From contig JBBRXX010000014.1 in assembly GCA_038238245.1 (NCBI GenBank), positions 1 through 64,000 on the forward strand: 64,000 nt of DNA. The letters are read 5' to 3'. Source of the stretch: DASQHW01 sp038238245 (lineage in GTDB: Bacteria > Actinomycetota > Acidimicrobiia > IMCC26256 > PALSA-610). Below the pieces are notes generated by a model. The model was not told where the DNA came from, searched no databases, and saw only the letters and a list, made by a program, of their open reading frames with translations. Shown here piece after piece: positions 51,526-60,404 of this stretch. How positions within the stretch are numbered: the stretch's first letter is position 1; the number at the start of each line of letters is the position of its first letter. The position numbers and the translations under genes are program-made.

Positions 51526-51585
51526 CTGGCTCCGCTGCGTCCGCACGCGATCTCTCTGGCTCCCTGGATTCGCTGCGTCCGCACG
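51526..51585 (+). repeat. Short imperfect direct repeats before the lactonase gene
   Basis: CTGGCTCC occurs at 51526 and 51556. GCTGCGTCCGCACG occurs at 51534-51547 and again at 51572-51585. They fill the gap between the divergent xylB and lactonase genes and overlap the lactonase promoter. Confidence 0.6.
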
Positions 51586-51591
51586 TAGCAT
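51586..51591 (+). promoter_or_regulatory. -10 box of the lactonase gene
   Basis: TAGCAT, 9 nt before ATG 51601. Confidence 0.45.
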
Positions 51592-51600
51592 CCGCACCCT

Positions 51601-52410
51601 ATGGAATGGGAAGTTCTCGCGCACGGGTACGGGCTCGCGGAAGCGCCGACCGTCGACGTCGACGGAACCTTGTTGTTCTCCGACGTGCTGGGCGGTGGCA
51701 TCTACCGGCTCGCGCCGAACGGCGAGGTCACCACCGTCGTGCCGAAGCGCCGGGGCGTCGGCGGGCTCGCGGTGCACAGCGACGGCGGCATCGTGTGTTC
51801 CGGTCGTGACGTCATCCACGTGCGTGATGACAAGACACGCACGATCCTGCACGTCGACGGCGTCGCGGGGTGGAACGACCTCACCACCGACAAGGCCGGG
51901 CGCATCTACGCCGGTGGGCTCCGCTTCGCCGTGTTCGATCCCGACGCCGACGCAGTCCCGGGCGAGCTGTGGTGCATCGATCCCGACGTCGGACCGCAAC
52001 CGGTCATCGAGAACGTCGTGCACGCGAACGGCGTTGCGCTGTCGCCCGACGAGCGCACGATCTACCTGAGCGACACCCGCGCCCGGCGCATCATCGTGTT
52101 CGACGTGGGCCACGAAACCCGTCGCGACATCGACGTGTCGCAGTTCGGCCATCCCGACGGCATGGCGGTCGACGAGCTGGGCGGGCTCTGGGTCGCGCTC
52201 GTGAGCGGTGGCATCGGCCGCTTCACGCCCGAGGGAATCCTCGATCGTCGACTCGAACCACCGTCGGCGATGACCACCAGCCTGTGCTTCGACGGTCCGT
52301 ATCTCTACGTGACGACCGGCGGCCACACCGAGCAACCCGAGCTGCGGGGCTGCGTGCTGCGGACGCGTCTCGACGTGCCGGGTGTCCCGCCGCCGGTCGC
52401 GCGCGTGTGA
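51601..52410 (+). CDS. SMP-30/gluconolactonase family sugar lactonase
   Basis: 269 residues forming a six-bladed propeller. Metal-site residues are visible: Glu in GLAEAPTVD, Asn/Asp in WNDLTTDKAGRIYAG, Asn in VVHANGVALSPDERTIYLSD and the HPDGMAVDELGGLWVA blade. It hydrolyses an aldonolactone, plausibly xylono- or glucono-lactone given the xylose neighbours. It is encoded on the opposite strand between xylB and xylA. Confidence 0.9.
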   Translation: MEWEVLAHGYGLAEAPTVDVDGTLLFSDVLGGGIYRLAPNGEVTTVVPKRRGVGGLAVHSDGGIVCSGRDVIHVRDDKTRTILHVDGVAGWNDLTTDKAGRIYAGGLRFAVFDPDADAVPGELWCIDPDVGPQPVIENVVHANGVALSPDERTIYLSDTRARRIIVFDVGHETRRDIDVSQFGHPDGMAVDELGGLWVALVSGGIGRFTPEGILDRRLEPPSAMTTSLCFDGPYLYVTTGGHTEQPELRGCVLRTRLDVPGVPPPVARV

Positions 52411-52452
52411 GAACGGCCGGGCTGCGGCAACCGCCGTGACCGCGCGTCTTTG

Positions 52453-53619
52453 CTAGCGCGCGCCGAGCACGAGCTCGGTGACGAGCTGGTCGAGGCGCTC
52501 GTGGCCGTATCCGTACGCCGCCAGGGCATCGATGTCGTACGGGCCGCGCCGGAGCGCGCTGATCGCGTCGGCCGTCGCCGTCCCGTCGATTGCAGGAATG
52601 TGGATCGCTTCGACCATCGCGTCGCCGAGTGCTGCCTGGATCTCTGTGTCCTCATGGAAACGGCGCGCCTTGTCGCGCAGGATCAGGTACGTGCGCATGC
52701 ACCCCCGCGCGAAGTCCCACACACCCTCGGCGGACTCCGTGCGGTACGCGTGCGCGTCGAAGTGGCGCATGCCGGTCCAGTGCGCGTCCTCGAGCAGCTT
52801 GACGACGTAGAACGCGTCGCGGATGCCCTCGGAGCCGAAGCGGAAATCCTGGTCGTACTTGCCGATCACCTGTGCGTTGAGATCGATGTGGAACAGCTTC
52901 TCCTGCCACAGCGTCTGCGCGATGCCGTGGTGGAACGACAAGCCCGACATCGTCTCGTGCGCGAACTCGGGGTTGAGTCCCACCATCTCGGGCCACTCCA
53001 GCTGCGATACGAACGCCAGCGCGTGGCCGACGGTCGGCAACAAGATGTTGCCGCGCGGCTCGTTGGGTTTCGGCTCGAGCGCGAACCGCATCTCGTACGC
53101 ACGATCGCGGACGTACGCGCAGCAGATGTCGACCGCTTCCTTGTAGCGATCGAGCGCGCCGCGCACGTCCTTGGCCGCATCCGACTCGGTGCCCTCGCGA
53201 CCACCCCACATGACGTACACGTTGGCGCCGAGCTCCGCACCGAGGTCGATCGCGTCCAGCGTCTTGGCAATTGCGTACCGTCGTATTGCGGGGTCGTTGG
53301 CGGTGAACGCACCTTCCTTGAAGACCGCGTTCGAGAACAGGTTGGTCGTCGCCATCGGTACCTTCATGCCGGTGGCGTCGAGCGCGCGGCGGAACTGCTT
53401 CAGGATCTGTTCGCGCGCCGCGGCCGTCGAGCCGGGTGGCACGAGGTCGTCGTCGTGGAAGCTGACGCCGTAGGCGCCGAGATCGGACAGGTGGTGGACG
53501 GCGTCGACCGGGTCGAGCGCGGGCCGGGTCTCGTGGCCGAACGGGTCGCGGCCTCGGTTGCCGACCGTCCAGAGGCCGAAGGTGAATCGGTCGTCCGGCT
53601 GCGGATCGTAGGACGTCAT
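52453..53619 (-). CDS. xylA: Xylose isomerase, actinobacterial class
   Basis: 388 residues, the length of Streptomyces glucose/xylose isomerases. Start motif DDRFTFGLWTVGNRGRDPFG; catalytic His55 and Asp58 in VSFHDDDLVPPG; metal-site Lys and Glu in ALEPKPNEPRGN. It interconverts D-xylose and D-xylulose with two divalent metals. ATG 53619 matches the family start; ATG 53628 is an alternative. It diverges from the DUF4234-like gene. Confidence 0.95.
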   Translation of the reverse strand: MTSYDPQPDDRFTFGLWTVGNRGRDPFGHETRPALDPVDAVHHLSDLGAYGVSFHDDDLVPPGSTAAAREQILKQFRRALDATGMKVPMATTNLFSNAVFKEGAFTANDPAIRRYAIAKTLDAIDLGAELGANVYVMWGGREGTESDAAKDVRGALDRYKEAVDICCAYVRDRAYEMRFALEPKPNEPRGNILLPTVGHALAFVSQLEWPEMVGLNPEFAHETMSGLSFHHGIAQTLWQEKLFHIDLNAQVIGKYDQDFRFGSEGIRDAFYVVKLLEDAHWTGMRHFDAHAYRTESAEGVWDFARGCMRTYLILRDKARRFHEDTEIQAALGDAMVEAIHIPAIDGTATADAISALRRGPYDIDALAAYGYGHERLDQLVTELVLGAR

Positions 53620-53665
53620 GCCTGTCATGTTCCCCGACGGCCCACAGACGCGGCAATATGCCGCC

Positions 53666-54415
53666 ATGACCGATCTTCCTCCGCCCGAACCGCCGGCGCC
53701 GTACGCGGCGCCCGTGCCGTCACCTCCCGGCCCGTCCTTTCCCGCCCCGCCCGCAGCCGCGCCCGCCGATCGCGTACGTGCCGCGTGGCATCGCCGAAAC
53801 GAATCCGACTACATCTTCGACTTCTGGACCGCGTTCGGATGGTCGATCCTGACGTGCGGCTTCTACGGCTTCTACATCATCTACCAACTGGTGCGGCGCT
53901 CACGCGACCACAACGCGCGCCGCATCGAGCTGCTCGACGCGGCCACGACACTCGCATGGGAGCAAGCCCAGTCGAAGGGATTGGGGGATGAGCTCCGCCC
54001 CGCGTTCGAACGCATCGCACCGCACATGGCCGTGCTCCGCAACCAGACGACGCAGTTCCGCGATCCCATCGTCTGGATGATCATCTCGCTGCTCACGGGA
54101 GGGATCGGCCATTTCATCATCTACATCCTGCTGGACGGCGACCTCATCACTCACGATCACGCGGAAGGTGCGATCGAGAGCGAGCTGTCGACGATCTACA
54201 CGCGTCTCGGCGCGCCGGTCGCGAGCCCGAATCCCGCTCGTTTGAAAGCCCCGCACAACTACGTCGGGCGCATCGTCGCCACGCTGTTGACATGCGGGAT
54301 CTACGCGGTGTGGTGGCAGTTCGACATCATGACCGAAGGCAACCGCCACTTCCAGGAGAACTGGACGTGGGAGGACGGCCTCGCGCAGTCGGTCCAGCGG
54401 CTGATCGCGGCATAG
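53666..54415 (+). CDS. DUF4234-like membrane protein
   Basis: 249 residues with a Pro/Ala-rich N-terminus. It has two repeats of a short membrane-hairpin unit: WTAFGWSILTCGFYGFYIIYQL (about 54-75, quoted in parts as ILTCGFYGFYII) and ATLLTCGIYAVWWQFDIM near the C-terminus, plus a central hairpin (IISLLTGGIGHFIIYILL). Function unknown. ATG 53666 follows a CAATAT sequence by 6 nt. Three further genes follow on this strand. Confidence 0.8.
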   Translation: MTDLPPPEPPAPYAAPVPSPPGPSFPAPPAAAPADRVRAAWHRRNESDYIFDFWTAFGWSILTCGFYGFYIIYQLVRRSRDHNARRIELLDAATTLAWEQAQSKGLGDELRPAFERIAPHMAVLRNQTTQFRDPIVWMIISLLTGGIGHFIIYILLDGDLITHDHAEGAIESELSTIYTRLGAPVASPNPARLKAPHNYVGRIVATLLTCGIYAVWWQFDIMTEGNRHFQENWTWEDGLAQSVQRLIAA

Positions 54416-54421
54416 CACCCG

Positions 54422-54937
54422 ATGCAACGTCACGAGTTCTCGGTCGAGCTGGACGCGCCGCCGCAAGAGGTGTGGGAGGTGTTCTGGTACCGCGCGCCGG
54501 ATCGCCCGCAGCCGAAGGACGTACGCACGCGCATCGAGATCCTGCATCCGGGCGACGAGGCCGGGAACGGCCTGGTCCGCCACTGCTACTTCCCGGTCCC
54601 GAAATGGTTGCTGTCGCGCGGGGTCGGCCAGTCGTGGGAGTGGCTCACCGAGGTTCGCCCGCACGAGTCGTGGCGGTACGACGCGGTCGGCAAGCCGTTG
54701 TGGTCGCGTGCGACAGGGTGGACTCGTCTCACCGACCTCGGCGGCGGCCGCACGCGTGTGACGTTCGCCGAGGAGTACGAGGCATTCAATCCTGTGATGC
54801 GCGTGCTGTTCGAGCGCGCCGTGCACCAGCGGCTCTCGAAGGACAACGACACGATCCTCGCCGCGCTCGAAGGTGGGCTGCGCTGGCACCGGAAGCGCCG
54901 GACACGCGAGTCGCAGGCGGCCACCGACACGGCGTGA
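54422..54937 (+). CDS. SRPBCC (START-like) family protein
   Basis: 171 residues with a helix-grip fold: EFSVELDAPPQEVWEVFW at the start, and TGWTRLTDLGGGRTRVTFAEEYE in the middle (segments), and a C-terminal amphipathic helix (MRVLFERAVHQRLSKD). Such proteins bind hydrophobic ligands or act as polyketide cyclases. Target unknown. It overlaps the next gene by 4 nt (GTGA). Confidence 0.85.
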   Translation: MQRHEFSVELDAPPQEVWEVFWYRAPDRPQPKDVRTRIEILHPGDEAGNGLVRHCYFPVPKWLLSRGVGQSWEWLTEVRPHESWRYDAVGKPLWSRATGWTRLTDLGGGRTRVTFAEEYEAFNPVMRVLFERAVHQRLSKDNDTILAALEGGLRWHRKRRTRESQAATDTA

Positions 54938-55320
54938 GCAACCAAGACATCAGAACGCTCTTTGTATACGGGACATTGACGCCCGATGGGGGCGCCTGGG
55001 CGCTCCTCGAGCCGTGGACCGTCGGCGGGCCCGAGCCGGACGCGGTGCCGGGCACGCTCTACGACACGGGACGCGGCTACCCGGCCGCGACCTTCGAGCC
55101 GGGATCGACGGGTCTCGTGCATGGCGTCGTGGTCGTGCTCGATACGTCTCGCTCCGAGGCAGCGCTCACGGCTCTCGATCGCTACGAGGCACACGAATAC
55201 GCCCGCATCGAGGTACGGACGGCGTCGGGGCTCCCGGCCGTCACCTACGCGTGGACGGCGTCCCTGGACCGGTGCGCCGCGATACCCGGCGGCCGTTGGC
55301 GCGTGTCGCCGGCGCACTGA
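54934..55320 (+). CDS. Gamma-glutamylcyclotransferase-like (AIG2) protein
   Basis: 128 residues. FVYGTLTPDGGA is the GGCT/AIG2 phosphate-loop motif, and the general base Glu lies in DRYEAHEYARIEV. Members form 5-oxoproline from gamma-glutamyl compounds or amide-linked substrates. GTG 54934 overlaps the SRPBCC stop, indicating coupled translation. Confidence 0.87.
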   Translation: MSNQDIRTLFVYGTLTPDGGAWALLEPWTVGGPEPDAVPGTLYDTGRGYPAATFEPGSTGLVHGVVVVLDTSRSEAALTALDRYEAHEYARIEVRTASGLPAVTYAWTASLDRCAAIPGGRWRVSPAH

Positions 55321-55358
55321 GTCCGGCCCCGCCCGGCCCCGGATCGCGACCCGGAACG

Positions 55359-55364
55359 TAGGCT
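55359..55364 (+). promoter_or_regulatory. -10 box of the acyl-CoA synthetase gene
   Basis: TAGGCT, 8 nt before GTG 55373. Confidence 0.5.
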
Positions 55365-55372
55365 GCGCGGCC

Positions 55373-56947
55373 GTGACCCGACACTCGTTCGCCCGCGCGT
55401 GGCGAACGGTCGCCGAATTGGCTCCCGAACGGATCGCGCTCGTGTGCGGCGACCGCCGCATGACGTTCGCGCAGTTCGACGAACGCGCCGAGCGGTTCGG
55501 GCGCGTGCTGCGCGACGCGGGCCTCCTGCCCGGCGACAAGGTCGCGATCATGTGTGTGAACACGTCCGAGTTCATGGAGGCGTTCTTCGCGGCGCAGAAG
55601 CTCGGCTGCGTGCCGGTCAACGTGAACTACCGGTATGTGGGCGCCGAGCTCGCGTACCTTCTCGACAACTCCGACGCCGCCGCCCTCGTCTTCCACGACC
55701 AGTTCGCCTCCACCGTGCGCGACGCGCTCGCCGCCCTTCCGGCCGACCGGCAGCCACGCGTCGTGTGCAACGTCGAACGTGACTACGAGCGCCTGCTCGC
55801 AGCTGCGGGCGACGAACCGATCAGCAACGAGCCGTCTCCAGACGACCTGATCTTCGTCTACACCGGCGGCACCACCGGCGCCCCCAAGGCCGTGATGTGG
55901 CCGAGCGACGATCTGTACGTGTCGCTGTGGCAGATGGCGCGTCCCGGCACCGACCCGCCCGACGTCGCCACGTCGATGCGGGCGGGGAAGCGGGCCGCCA
56001 CGCTCCTTCCCGCGTGTCCGCTGATGCACGGCACCGGGCTGTTCATCACGCTGTCGACGTTGTCGGGCGGCGGAACGGTGGTGCTGCTCGACACCCTGCG
56101 CCTCGACGCCGAGGCCGTGTGGAGCGCGATCGACCGGGAACGCGTGCAGGTCTGCACGATCGTCGGGGATGCCTTTGCCCGGCCGATGCTCGCTGCGCTC
56201 GATGCCCATCCCGACCGCTGGGACCTGTCGAGCCTCCGCGCGATCACGTCCTCGGGGGTGACCTGGAGTCCCGAGACCAAGCGGGCGCTGCTCGCCCATC
56301 TTCCGGGCATCACGCTGATCGACTCGCTCGGCGCGTCGGAGGGGATCATGACGCGCACCGAGACCCGCGCGGACGACGCCATCGCGCCCGCGCGGTTCAA
56401 GGCGAGCGACCGGCTCGTGGTGGTGACCGACGACGGTGAGGTTGCGGCGCCGGGCGACGGCCGCATCGGCATGCTCGGTGTCGGCGGCGCGATCCCGCTC
56501 GGGTACTACAAGGACCCGGAGAAGACCGCGGCGACATTCCGCAGCGTGCAGGGGCGGCGCTACTCGATTCCCGGCGACTACGCGATCGTGGAGTCCGACG
56601 GCACGATCCAGCTCCTCGGTCGCGGATCGGCGTGCATCAACAGCGGCGGCGAGAAGGTCTATCCGGAGGAAGTCGAGCTCGCGTTGAGGTCGCACCCCGG
56701 CGTGTTCGACTGTGTCGTCGTCGGCGTCCCCGATCCGCGATGGGGAGAGATGGTCGTCGCGCTCGTGCAGCCCGCCGATCACGCAACGCTCGACGATGAC
56801 GCGCTGCACGCGCACTGCCGTCAGTCACTCGCGGGCTACAAGGTCCCCAAGCGGTTCGTCGCGCTCGAATCGCTGCAACGCTCGCCGGCCGGCAAGGCGG
56901 ACTACAAGCTCTTGCGGGAACTGGCTGCGAAAGCCATCGAGCAGTAG
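55373..56947 (+). CDS. AMP-forming acyl-CoA synthetase
   Basis: 524 residues of the ANL superfamily. P-loop YTGGTTGAPKAVM; ACPLMHGTGLF; DSLGASEGIMTRTE; GRGSACINSGGEKVYPEEVE (hinge); terminal catalytic Lys in RSPAGKADYKLLREL. It activates a carboxylic acid to acyl-AMP then acyl-CoA; the chain length cannot be read from sequence. GTG 55373 lacks a ribosome site but lies 8 nt from TAGGCT. The rhodanese gene follows 9 bp later. Confidence 0.92.
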   Translation: MTRHSFARAWRTVAELAPERIALVCGDRRMTFAQFDERAERFGRVLRDAGLLPGDKVAIMCVNTSEFMEAFFAAQKLGCVPVNVNYRYVGAELAYLLDNSDAAALVFHDQFASTVRDALAALPADRQPRVVCNVERDYERLLAAAGDEPISNEPSPDDLIFVYTGGTTGAPKAVMWPSDDLYVSLWQMARPGTDPPDVATSMRAGKRAATLLPACPLMHGTGLFITLSTLSGGGTVVLLDTLRLDAEAVWSAIDRERVQVCTIVGDAFARPMLAALDAHPDRWDLSSLRAITSSGVTWSPETKRALLAHLPGITLIDSLGASEGIMTRTETRADDAIAPARFKASDRLVVVTDDGEVAAPGDGRIGMLGVGGAIPLGYYKDPEKTAATFRSVQGRRYSIPGDYAIVESDGTIQLLGRGSACINSGGEKVYPEEVELALRSHPGVFDCVVVGVPDPRWGEMVVALVQPADHATLDDDALHAHCRQSLAGYKVPKRFVALESLQRSPAGKADYKLLRELAAKAIEQ

Positions 56948-56956
56948 AGGTTCGCG

Positions 56957-57307
56957 ATGAGCATGTGGAAGGGCCAGCGGATCGAGGCGGTCGAGGTCAC
57001 CGACGCACACGCCGGCAGCGAGCACAACGTGCTGCTCGACGTGCGCGAGGCCGACGAGTGGCAGGCGGGGCACGCGCCCGCCGCGCGTTGGGTGCCGTTG
57101 GCCGAGCTGGAGAGCGTGCGCTTCCAGCTGCCGATGAACCGGACGATCGTCTGCGTGTGCCGGTCGGGCAGCCGGTCGGCGAAGGCCGCGGCCGAGCTCG
57201 TGCAGATGGGCTTCAAGGCCGTCAACATGACCGGCGGCATGAAGGCATGGGCCCAGCAGGGTCTGCCGGTCGTCCGCGACGACGGCACGCCCGGCGAGGT
57301 GATCTGA
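56957..57307 (+). CDS. Rhodanese-domain protein
   Basis: 116 residues. One rhodanese domain, LLDVREADEWQAGHAP, with catalytic Cys in VCRSGSRSAKAAAEL and MTGGMKAWAQQGLPV. It transfers sulfane sulfur from a donor such as thiosulfate. ATG 56957 is preceded by GAGGTT. It is only 3 bp from the convergent oxidase gene. Confidence 0.92.
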   Translation: MSMWKGQRIEAVEVTDAHAGSEHNVLLDVREADEWQAGHAPAARWVPLAELESVRFQLPMNRTIVCVCRSGSRSAKAAAELVQMGFKAVNMTGGMKAWAQQGLPVVRDDGTPGEVI

Positions 57308-57310
57308 GCG

Positions 57311-58687
57311 TTACTGCGCGGGCGGGATGTTCTGGTTGCGCGAGAAGAGGTTCTGCGGGTCCCACTTCTTCTTGAGCTCGCGCAGCCGCGTGAAACGTTC
57401 GGGACCGTACGCGGCCTCGACCCGGCCTTCGCCCTCGTCCCCGATGAAGTTCAAGTACGCGCGGCCGGTGGTCCACGGCTTCATCGTCGCCGCGATCTCG
57501 CGCGTGTACGCGATGTTCTTCTCGGTCTCGGCCGGGTCTTCCCACATCGAGAGGAAGTGCGTGTTCCAGGGCGCGGTGCGCTGCCCGAACGCAGTCGCGT
57601 TCTCGTCGACCCGTGCGATCGCGCCTCCGCCCGGGATGAGCAGCATCTGCGAGAACACTGAGACCGGCTGCGTTGCGATCTCGACCATCGCGTCGATCGC
57701 CTTGTCCGGCAGCTCTTCGAGGAAGTCCGCGGTCCAGTAGTTCAGGCGGCCTTTCGGGTTCGCGCCGTCGAGAAGCTGCTGCACCGCGGTGTACGGCATC
57801 GGCTGCATCATGTCCATCAGCGGCGGACCGAACTCGCGCAGCGGCTTGAACGCGGCCTCTCCGTCTTCGACCGGACCGGCGTAGCAGCACACGATGCCGA
57901 TCATCGGTTGTCCCCACGCTTCCTTCGGCACGAAGTCCTCGGGCGGCGCGCAGATGAAGGCGAGTCCGGAGCCGACCTCGTCGGGTGCGTCCTGCATGAA
58001 GTCGCGGTAGAAGCGCAGGAGGTCGCGGCCCTGGTCCGGCGTGTAGACGAGCATTCCGCCGAGCACGATCGGGCCGAGCTCGTGGAGGCGCAGCACGAAC
58101 TCGGTCACGACACCGAAGTTGCCGCCACCGCCGCGGATGCCCCAGAACAGATCCGCGTTCTCCTTCTCGGACGCGGTCACCACGCGGCCGTCGGCGGTGA
58201 CCACCTCGGCCTGCAGGAGGTTGTCGCACACGAAGCCGAACTTACGGTCGAGCCAGCCAGCGCCGCTTCCGAGTGCGAGCCCCGAGATGCCCGTCGTCGT
58301 GACGCGACCCCCGGTGCAGGCGAGGCCGTGCTCCTGGGTCGCGGCGTCGAACTCGCCCCAGTTGAGACCCGCTGCCGCCCGCGCGACCTTCGCCTTCGGG
58401 TCGACCTCGATGTTCTTCATGCCGCGCAGGTCGATGACCACACCCGCGTCGCACATCGAGGCACCGGTCACGCCGTGTCCGCCGCCGTGGACCGCCAGCG
58501 GCAGCGACTGCTCACGTGCGAGATTGACGGCGGCGACAACGTCTTCGGCGCACGAGCAACGCGCGATGAGCGCGGGGCTGCGGTCGATCATGCCGTTGAA
58601 GATCTTCCGCGCCTCGTCGTATTCGGCGTCGTCGGAATGGATCAATGTGCCACGGAAGCCCGGGAGCTCGAGGCGGGTACCGGTCAT
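57311..58687 (-). CDS. FAD-linked oxidase, BBE (berberine bridge) family
   Basis: 458 residues. PCMH-type FAD domain: LPLAVHGGGHGVTGASMCD, DLRGMKNIEVD, GRVTTTGISGLALGSGAGWLDRK (parts) and DLFWGIRGGGGNFGVVTEF. The BBE motif lies at the C-terminus: YLNFIGDEGEGRVEAAYG with FTRLRELKKKWDP. Such enzymes oxidise sugars, alkaloids or hydroxylated compounds using bound FAD. His-Gly in GGGHG may carry 8alpha-histidyl FAD. ATG 58687 follows AGGAG. Substrate unknown. Confidence 0.9.
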   Translation of the reverse strand: MTGTRLELPGFRGTLIHSDDAEYDEARKIFNGMIDRSPALIARCSCAEDVVAAVNLAREQSLPLAVHGGGHGVTGASMCDAGVVIDLRGMKNIEVDPKAKVARAAAGLNWGEFDAATQEHGLACTGGRVTTTGISGLALGSGAGWLDRKFGFVCDNLLQAEVVTADGRVVTASEKENADLFWGIRGGGGNFGVVTEFVLRLHELGPIVLGGMLVYTPDQGRDLLRFYRDFMQDAPDEVGSGLAFICAPPEDFVPKEAWGQPMIGIVCCYAGPVEDGEAAFKPLREFGPPLMDMMQPMPYTAVQQLLDGANPKGRLNYWTADFLEELPDKAIDAMVEIATQPVSVFSQMLLIPGGGAIARVDENATAFGQRTAPWNTHFLSMWEDPAETEKNIAYTREIAATMKPWTTGRAYLNFIGDEGEGRVEAAYGPERFTRLRELKKKWDPQNLFSRNQNIPPAQ

Positions 58688-58727
58688 TGTGGGTCTCCTG
58701 CTCGGACCGTGTTCTCGGGAAGGCAAC

Positions 58728-58733
58728 TAGCCT
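58728..58733 (+). promoter_or_regulatory. -10 box of glpD
   Basis: TAGCCT, 6 nt before GTG 58740. Confidence 0.5.
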
Positions 58734-58739
58734 GACGCA

Positions 58740-60386
58740 GTGGACTTCGATCGCGCCACTGCCCTGCACCGCCTGTCGGAGGAGTCCTTCGACGTGCTCG
58801 TCGTGGGCGGCGGCATCACCGGAACCGGCGTGGCGCTCGACGCCGCGTCCCGCGGCTTGCGTACGGCGTTGATCGAAAAGGGCGACTTCGCGTCGGGGAC
58901 CTCCTCGAAATCGTCGAAGCTCGTGCACGGCGGCATCAGATACCTGCAACAGAAAGAAGTCGGTCTCGTCTACGAAGCGCTGGCAGAACGGCAAACGCTG
59001 CGCAAGACCGCACCTCATCTCGTACGCGTCCTGCCCTTCCTCCTGCCGGTGTTCACCAAGGACGGCCTGCTGCCGCGGCGGCTCGCGCGATTGCTCGGCG
59101 GGACGATGTGGATGTACGACCTCACCGGCGGGCTCCGGATCGGCAAGCTGCACAAGCGCATCTCCAAGGACGAGGCCCTGCGCTACATGCCGACGCTGCA
59201 CCCGGAAAACATCGCGGCGTCGTACATCTACTACGACGCGCAGGCTGACGACGCCCGGCTCACGCTCGCGGTGGCTCGCTCCGCAGCCGACCACGGGGCC
59301 GTCGTCACGAACTACGCGTCGCTGGTGGGCATCGTGAAGGATGATGCCGGTTTCGTCTCCGGCGCCCGGGTGCGCGCCGACGGCGACGAGTTCGACGTGC
59401 GCGCGCAGGTGATCGTGAATGCCACCGGCGTGTGGTCGGACGACGTGCGTGCGCTCGACGAGGGAACCCATCCGCGGTCGATCCGGCCGGCGAAGGGCAT
59501 TCACATCACCGTGCCGTGGTCCCTGGTCCGCAACGAGATCGCCGCCGTGATCCCGGTCCCCAAGGATCGCCGGTCGGTGTTCGTCGTGCCGTGGGGCGGC
59601 GAGGGCGGCCCGCATCGATTCACGTACGTCGGCACGACCGATACCGACTACGAAGGGCCGCTCGACGACCCCCAGATCACTCCCGACGACGTCGCGTACC
59701 TGTTGCGCGCGATCAACGGCGCGGTCACCACGAAGATCACCGAGGCCGACATCCTGGGCACGTGGGCCGGTCTCCGGCCGCTCGTCGCGGCGGCGAAGAG
59801 CGAACGCACGGCCGACCTCTCGCGCCGCCATGCCGTGCAGGTCGCGCCCAGCCGCGTGATCACGGTCACCGGCGGAAAGCTCACGACGTACCGGCGCATG
59901 GCAGCCGACGCCGTCGACGCGGTGCACAAGTCGCTCGGCCGTCACGGCCGCAGCCGCACCAAACACGTGCGCCTGCACGGGGCCGACGGCTGGGACGCGC
60001 CCGACATCCCGAAAGAGCTCGGCGAGCGCTACGGCGCGGACGCGCGCGAAGTGGTCGCGCTCCAGCGCGCCAACCCGCAGTTCGCGCGGCCGCTCGTCGA
60101 AGGCTTGCCGTACTCGCGCGCCGAGGTCGTCTACGCCGCACGCGCCGAGATGGCGCGAACCGTCGACGACGTGCTGTCGCGTCGCACGCGCGCCCGTCTG
60201 CTGGGCCGCGATGCGTCGGCGGTGGCGGCCGAGGACGTCGCCACATTGATGGGCGACGAGCTGGGCTGGTCGGAAGACGAGCGCGCCTCGCAGGTGGCGT
60301 CGTACCGCGCCCTGGTGGACAAGGAGCGCACGGCCGGCGGTCTCCCCGAGACCGCGCTCGACGCATTGTCGCAGCCGCCCACCTGA
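58740..60386 (+). CDS. glpD: Glycerol-3-phosphate dehydrogenase (FAD)
   Basis: 548 residues. FAD domain LVVGGGITGTGVALDAASRG, then KSSKLVHGGIRYLQQ, GVWSDDV, TVTGGKLTTYRRMA. The C-terminal DAO_C domain follows (about 400-520). It oxidises glycerol 3-phosphate to dihydroxyacetone phosphate, feeding quinones. GTG 58740 is leaderless-like. It is the first gene of a three-gene glycerol cluster with an alkyl-DHAP synthase-like enzyme and glycerol kinase. Confidence 0.94.
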   Translation: MDFDRATALHRLSEESFDVLVVGGGITGTGVALDAASRGLRTALIEKGDFASGTSSKSSKLVHGGIRYLQQKEVGLVYEALAERQTLRKTAPHLVRVLPFLLPVFTKDGLLPRRLARLLGGTMWMYDLTGGLRIGKLHKRISKDEALRYMPTLHPENIAASYIYYDAQADDARLTLAVARSAADHGAVVTNYASLVGIVKDDAGFVSGARVRADGDEFDVRAQVIVNATGVWSDDVRALDEGTHPRSIRPAKGIHITVPWSLVRNEIAAVIPVPKDRRSVFVVPWGGEGGPHRFTYVGTTDTDYEGPLDDPQITPDDVAYLLRAINGAVTTKITEADILGTWAGLRPLVAAAKSERTADLSRRHAVQVAPSRVITVTGGKLTTYRRMAADAVDAVHKSLGRHGRSRTKHVRLHGADGWDAPDIPKELGERYGADAREVVALQRANPQFARPLVEGLPYSRAEVVYAARAEMARTVDDVLSRRTRARLLGRDASAVAAEDVATLMGDELGWSEDERASQVASYRALVDKERTAGGLPETALDALSQPPT

Positions 60387-60390
60387 TCCC

Positions 60391-60396
60391 TAATCT
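60391..60396 (+). promoter_or_regulatory. -10 box of the AGPS-like gene
   Basis: TAATCT, 8 nt before GTG 60405, immediately after glpD. Confidence 0.45.
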
Positions 60397-60404
60397 CCGC
60401 TGTC

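Noticed and set aside
51526..51585. Short direct repeats before the lactonase gene as a regulatory array or CRISPR-like structure
   Set aside because: Only two imperfect copies, no spacer regularity; reported as a plain repeat.
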